Below are positions 58,689 through 64,000 of a DNA stretch of 64,000 nucleotides, piece by piece (the stretch's first letter is position 1; every line of letters begins with the position of its first letter). The notes beneath the pieces are model-generated. The model had not been told where the DNA came from and made no database searches. It saw only the letters and a list, made by a program, of their open reading frames with translations. Origin of the DNA: Atkinsonella hypoxylon (taxonomy: Eukaryota > Ascomycota > Sordariomycetes > Hypocreales > Clavicipitaceae); NCBI GenBank assembly GCA_000729835.1, contig JFHB01000033.1, forward strand, positions 1 through 64,000. Reading direction: 5' to 3'. Both the position numbers and the translations under genes were made by a program.

Positions 58689-59803
58689 GTAATTGCACAG
58701 ACAGTGGGGGGAGCTAGGAACTCTAGTTGAGAGTGAAAGCCGGTTCGGTTGTTTTCTCGCTTCGCCTTCTGCTTGGTGTGGAGGAGACTATAATGAAAGT
58801 TGTCATTAGAGACATTCGCTGATGTGAAAAACGCCAGCTCCTGCCCCCGAGTTCTATTTTTTTCGGGGCAAACTCCTTAAATTGTTTCTCTTAACGTGGC
58901 ATTCTATCCCAATCTTTCCACCGCTAAGAAACGAAAAGAAAAGAAAAGAAAAGACAAAGAAAGACATGACTTTGATAGTCATAAGGCACCGAGCAGGTCA
59001 CGGGGCCCACCCAGCTTCTGATACCTTGGCAATACCTCGAAGTAGGTATGACAGCTGCGGTGATTCAAAGTGTCATTTTGTACATCCGAGAAGTGTCAGG
59101 ATTTCCCTCGTAGTGAGGTTCGCACGTAGTCCAAGCCTTACCTATGGCTGTTCAACTCTTTTCGGCTCCGACGTCGTGATAGAAATCTGCACTGGGAGCA
59201 CCATCACTTTGGTGGGTGCGAACCAGCATTGGCATCAGATCCGTCTACGCCACATCCCAAACCGATGTTTATTTGCGAATCGTCGTTTCCCCGATCGGGA
59301 CCCGATGCCGCGAGTGTACGCATCGAAAAAGAACCACTCGCCCGGACCGACCAGTCATAATGCTACTTGAGATGGCAGTGCGTCAGACGTCCGTCACGGG
59401 GAAGGGCAATCTCAGTTTTTGGTTCTGGCCGCGCTTCCGGAAAATGGGGACCAGAAGGGAAAAGGGAGACGAGACCACAGCTTTACCTACGTTCAGTCAT
59501 GAACTGCAAGGTACGGGATGCAGACGTCGCCGCGCGAGAATGACTTGCAGCTCGAATGCACAGATTGCTGCATTTGAAATTTTTTAGAACTATTTTCGTT
59601 GTTGTGTTTCCCAGATGGATGCACTATGTAGCTGACAACGTCGACGACCTTGTCCCCTGCCTATAATTACCGTAATAACGGAGGTTGTGGCAAGGAACTT
59701 TCTGCGTTCGCGAGTTGCTACTCGGGCGACTGCAATGCTGTCCGGGCGAGTGTCCCACTTTAACCCCGCGCTTTTCGGCAGCCGCCTCTTGATTTTTCTA
59801 ATA
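58689..59803. other. Spacer between the two MITE-like elements, no gene
   Basis: ORFs of up to 162 codons in overlapping frames lack motifs. A GAAAA/AGAAA simple stretch lies near 58,930-58,965. Confidence 0.4.
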
Positions 59804-60102
59804 TACATTACAACCCCTGAATGATTTTACATAACTATCTACAAGCCGTACTTTTAGGTACTCGCTAACAGCTGAAATTAGTGTAGGGAGACCGTGTGGG
59901 CTACCGCTGTTAGAGAGGTACCGGAGAATATGTAGGGATTAAGCCCTACTCTATAGAGACTTATGTTTCTGTATAAGTTACCCCTAAGTTAAAGTATCTA
60001 CTATCTCTACTCTACATCTTACTGATTTCTAAGCTAAATATCTAATTGGCTTGAACTACCCCTGCAAGTAGATTTGTAAAATCATTCAGGGGCTGTATTG
60101 TA
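59804..60102. mobile_element. MITE-like element, copy 2 (about 300 bp)
   Basis: Terminal inverted repeats of about 28 bp: left CATTACAACCCCTGAATGAT (then TTTACA), right TGTAAAATCATTCAGGGG (then CTGTATTG). Both ends are flanked by TA, as with Tc1/mariner-type TA target sites. The inside has no coding capacity and is AT-rich. It is related by its ends, and by an internal CCGCTGTTAG word, to the element at 58,286-58,688. Confidence 0.75.
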
Positions 60103-60295
60103 CTTCTCTATAAGAGGTAGATTACTAAATTCATATTTACACGTATAGAGAGTATAAGGAATGTGGTAGCAGTTCTTTATTATTATCCGTATATTCTTGT
60201 ATATCCATGACCGGAAACAGCCAGTATCGGATGGGCAGTCCCGGTATGGAGTACCAATCGATCCAACCTGACGTGCCTGGAAAGACCCAGCCTGG

Positions 60296-60318
60296 ACGGG
60301 ACGGGACGGGACGGGACG
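60296..60318. repeat. GGGAC pentanucleotide repeat
   Basis: Four tandem GGGAC units. Confidence 0.9.
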
Positions 60319-63090
60319 TGGCGTTAAAACCTCGTCCGCGACTAATAAACCCCAATTGCCGATCCCCCCTTCCCATTCAATTCCCTCAATCCCTCCCATC
60401 GCCGTGTGCCTCCCCTGGCGCCGCCGTCTTCATAGTAAGCAGCCAAAAGATGCAAGGTCTTATGTCCAGCGCGGCAAGATACGAGAAAAGCCGATGTACG
60501 TCGGGGCGGCAGGCATCATGACTTGCCAGTTGCGAGCAAAGAGTACCGGCACCATGATGCTGGGACGCAGCTATGCATGAGACTGACATTAGTTTATGAA
60601 TTAGCGCTTAGCATCATGGACATTCAAAAAATGGGGCAAGTTGTTCCCCCCCCAAAAAAAACCAAAAAAAAAAACCATTGACTTAGGTTTCACTTAAAGG
60701 GGGAGGGGAGGGGGGACCTGGCAAGCTTTGTGACGGATGAAGACGAATGCCAAGGCCAACGTGTTGCATCGAAATCGCAGATAGATCGTAGGCAAGAAAA
60801 AAAAAAAAAAAAAAAAAAAAGATTTGCAAAGTAAAAACATAACTTGACGCGATCGGTGGCCCTAGTGTCCACGATCGCGGAAAATCACCGCACTTCTTTT
60901 TTTTTTCAAGGGCCATCGAAAAATGAAGTCGTCATGCATGGCGCCGATCGGTGAGCTAAGCGAACGAAAAGGAAAAGAAAAGACGAAACCTTCGCGAATA
61001 AGATGAATGAGAAAAAGACGTCTGCCGTGCAGAATAAACCCATGCCTGGCCGGTGCGAAAAAAAAAAAAAAAAAAAACCTGGCGCAGGAAAAGTCGCACA
61101 GAAGCGTAAGCAACGAACTTGGGCTTTTCGAGCAAACCCACCATGTCCAGATGCCCAGCACCCCTTGTGTACCGTAGGGCGAAACAAATTTCCCATTCGG
61201 GAACATGTAGTGTTTGTTTCTTTTGAATTTTTTCCTAGCTGGAATATGGCCGGCCAGTCGTTGCGGCATGGGCGAGACGCGGTTGGGCTGGATGGCGCAG
61301 GTCGGTGAGCAGGCCTACTTGCGCTTGGCTTGCGAGAATTATGTAGCTTTATTGACCGGTGAGAAGGGGAAATGATGTGACGACAGGCTTGCATGATTAG
61401 TATCATTTCTTCAGTCACGCCATCATCATGCTTGACTTCAATTTTGGGTTTTGGGTCTTGTTTTGAGAAGCACGATACCGTTTTGTTTATCATTCTGTGG
61501 GAGCAGCTGTACTATAACGACCTCGGTATCTAAATTCAAGTCATGTAGAACACAGTCTACCGACAGATTTGCAACTCGATTGCCTCGTCGTCCCTTGCGT
61601 TGTCGCTCAAGGAAAAAAGCGGGTCCCACCCAGCCTGTGTTGTTGGTCGGGATTTACGTGACTGTCGAGTGCCGCCCGTCCTGCTTGGAAGGGCCTGAAG
61701 TCGAGCCGCCAGCTTGTTGTCTCAAAGAGGTTGCACCAGACGCTTAACATGGTTCCTCTTGCCGAAATCTTACAAGCGCAAGTAATGAACGAGTGATCCG
61801 GGACAGCTGAAAAAATTGCGACGCCGGAATGAAATAAAATAGAAGAAAAGATTTTAAGTACAGACCGAAGCAATTGAGCCCCCCAAAATAAATACAATGC
61901 AGGTTCGCACCTCGACAACACCCAGGCTTTTTTAAATACCATATTGCGTATGCGGTGTTCCGATCCTTGCGCCGTTGATAACACGCATGGGCCGATGTCA
62001 GGCCATGGTGTTCCCATAACATGACCATCCTTTTGTTTCAGTTGTTTTGGATTTTTTGAAGGATCTGAATTGGGTGATATGTCGGGTCGGATCAGCTGTT
62101 GACTCCTCGACAAATACGATCAACTTTTGTCATTTGATTTCGTCCATGATGACTTGATAGATTAGTCCATGGTTTTGGCAAATGTCCTCATGCTGGCCGC
62201 TGTGCTCGCAACGCTCGTACATGGGTCGCAGTATCGCCACAAGTGTCCGAATCCGTAGCTAAATAAGATACCGAGATGCATGCCAGCGAAAGGTACACGC
62301 AGCTATCGTGCGGGAATGCGTCGAGGATATGAAGCCATCTTTGGCGCTGGTCGTTGAATCATCTTTGCCCAGGGGTGATTACTGGGTTGTTGCCGTTCGC
62401 GGCAGGCAGCTGAATTGGTCAAAGCGTTAGTACAACGTCAAGCATTGCTGATTTGCGACTGCTTGTGAGACGATTCATGCCAACATACAACAAATATCGT
62501 CACCCCTGAGGTATCTTCAGTCAGTCATTTGGTGACATTGGGTGGCTTTTGACCTGTGATATACTAACCAGTATTGTTTGCTGACAATTGTGGGTGGGCA
62601 CCTTCGTTCCGTCTCGATGTATTTGGAGCACCATGATTCCACCAAATGGTAATGATGCTGGCAGCTCAATTCTTTCTGCAAGGGCAATAAGTCAGGAACT
62701 CAAGAGAACAAGGTATGCGTAAGTCTCGTAAGATAACTGACATAAATGTAGTTGCACATGTTGGCGATTTAATTTAATGGTCGTCCAGAATATTGTGAAA
62801 AGCTTTGAACACGACGATCAAAAACCGACTGGCGTCGATGTCCAGTAATGACACGACTCCTTCCTTGTATTAAAGTGTAGAGTATATCTGAGACACGTAT
62901 AATAAAATGCGTGACGAGTAGACAATGAACTAGTTAGGAGACATAGATTGACTGCACGTAATGTAATATGATATGGAGTCGCGACTAGAGGAGGGACAAA
63001 GATATCTGACAGACCATGCAGGCCACTCCAGAGGCTCTCGTGGGAGGGATAGCGTGAATATATGTTGTTCTCATGCATTTCTGCCTCACT

Positions 63091-63110
63091 GGACCTGGAC
63101 CTGGACCTGG
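63091..63110. repeat. GGACCT hexanucleotide repeat, three copies
   Basis: Three tandem GGACCT units. A related CCTAGGCCTGGGCCC-rich stretch occurs at about 63,560-63,595. Confidence 0.85.
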
Positions 63111-64000
63111 TCGAGATGGAGATACGTACCGTATGATACAAGGACTGGGTCCAACGGTATCCGCTTTACCGTATGGCGGCCCCCTAGATAGGTGGCATAC
63201 CAGCCATAATTATTATGAGTTTGCCAGAAGACTTCTTGTATGAGGGTTACTAAAACGTGCCAGGGTGGACAAACATGGATCGAGAAGTCGACACCACCAA
63301 GCCAGGGAGGGGGTGCGCCCCTCCCAGGCAGGGGAGAACCACCATATCCCCATCCCCAGCAGCGGCTTGCTAGGAGTGGGGTGGGGTGGGGGTGAGGGGG
63401 GGTGTAGCTGCCTTGGTGCTCAGGTGCTGGCAGGAGCAAGTACCCAATGCAGCCAGCGCAGCCTCTCACCTGGCGCAAGTATCACCTCCCCCCCCCAGTA
63501 CCCCGTTAAAACGATTCGCTCAAGCGAGAGTCTGTATCTTTATACGCGAACTGTCAACAAGCCTAGGCCTGGGCCCAGACCCAGGTCCTAGACCTAAGCA
63601 CAAGCGAGAGCCGGTTCCTTCAAGTCCAACATTGGCCAGCGAACTGCTCCAGCACTCCAGAACCCAGCTCGAGGCAGGCAGAATCATCAATGATGTCTTG
63701 TCTTCTGTTCGCGCGTCTTCCATCACAAGCAGCTCCTCTGCCGACCATACCAAGAGCCGTCGTGGACGTCAAATCAGACATGGTCCAAGGCCCGGCTCGT
63801 ACGACCTGGAAAGAGTGCATGACTCTCAGCTCGAATATTCTACTCGGGCATCTACATGTTACGTTTCGCAAAGGACGAGTTTATCATCAGCTTCTTGAGA
63901 CGGACCGGACCTACCAGAGCGGCGGCCAAGGCATGCATGATGTACTGCGCGAGATGCAAGTGCCAATCGCCTAATTATGCCCTTTGCCCCTTTGTCCTCT

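Larger units (their letters stand above)
60103..64000. other. Gene-poor right end of the window
   Basis: No supported gene. It contains GGGAC pentamer repeats (60,296-60,318), poly-A/poly-T tracts (about 60,650-60,680, 60,798-60,820, 60,896-60,908, 61,058-61,077), GGACCT repeats (63,091-63,110) and a G-rich tract (63,363-63,403). A Ser-rich ORF at 63,386-63,898 and an overlapping one at 63,690-63,974 could be the start of a gene continuing beyond the window, but neither shows a known motif. Confidence 0.4.

Noticed and set aside
60906..61493. 195-codon minus-strand frame with Phe runs
   Set aside because: The Phe runs come from poly-A tracts, the start codon is TTG, and no motif is present.
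63386..63974. Ser-rich ORFs of 170 and 94 codons at the window end
   Set aside because: Two overlapping frames, low complexity, no motif. The gene, if any, would continue outside the window.
1..64000. Secondary metabolite cluster, CRISPR array, rRNA or tRNA genes
   Set aside because: No PKS/NRPS/terpene motifs, no regular direct-repeat array and no foldable tRNA were found on either strand.

Overview
The window is nuclear DNA of a filamentous ascomycete, most likely a Sordariomycete. Short introns (about 60-150 bp) with GT/GC..AG ends interrupt the genes. The proteins include fungal-only families (WSC-domain, ArAE_2-type transporter, Rxt3, Dpb2). The transposons carry the C-to-T / G-to-A decay typical of repeat-induced point mutation (RIP). 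No tRNA, rRNA or CRISPR array was found.

Layout. (1) 1-15,911 is a very AT-rich stack of nested, RIP-killed LTR retrotransposons. It holds the tail and 3' LTR of a Copia element (Copia-1), most of a chromodomain Gypsy element, and a second Copia (Copia-2). Copia-2 is split by the Gypsy, by a solo LTR of the Copia-1 family (target duplication GTTCT) and by a complete 6.3-kb minus-strand Copia (Copia-3, LTRs 315 bp, target duplication GACTA). (2) 15.9-19.1 kb is GC-balanced DNA without a gene, with one 100-bp palindromic element. (3) 19.1-35.4 kb is a normal gene block: a secreted beta-propeller protein with four WSC domains, a convergent helo-like N-terminal-domain protein, a short DUF6914-like protein, a conserved mitochondrial-type protein divergent from DNA polymerase epsilon subunit B (DPB2), and a convergent ArAE_2/BRE4-like membrane protein. 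(4) 35.9-40.4 kb is a gene graveyard: an NB-ARC P-loop scrap, a broken ADP/ATP carrier copy and an argininosuccinate lyase copy lacking its catalytic core. (5) 41.7-45.9 kb holds an SDHAF4-type succinate dehydrogenase assembly factor and RXT3 of the Rpd3L histone deacetylase complex. (6) 45.9-64 kb holds one convincing gene, a secreted, possibly GPI-anchored T1-type ribonuclease, plus two related MITE-like elements and several simple repeats.

The genes do not form an evident pathway or metabolite cluster. They are individually transcribed housekeeping or cell-surface genes. The clearest stories are the nested RIP-scarred transposons with mirror-image mutation gradients, the cluster of dead housekeeping gene copies, the splice oddities (a stop-free 60-bp intron in the WSC gene and a GC-AG intron in DPB2), and the apparently tail-anchored T1 ribonuclease. 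I saw no clear new multi-gene system. ORF boundaries and introns were read by eye and need transcript support.
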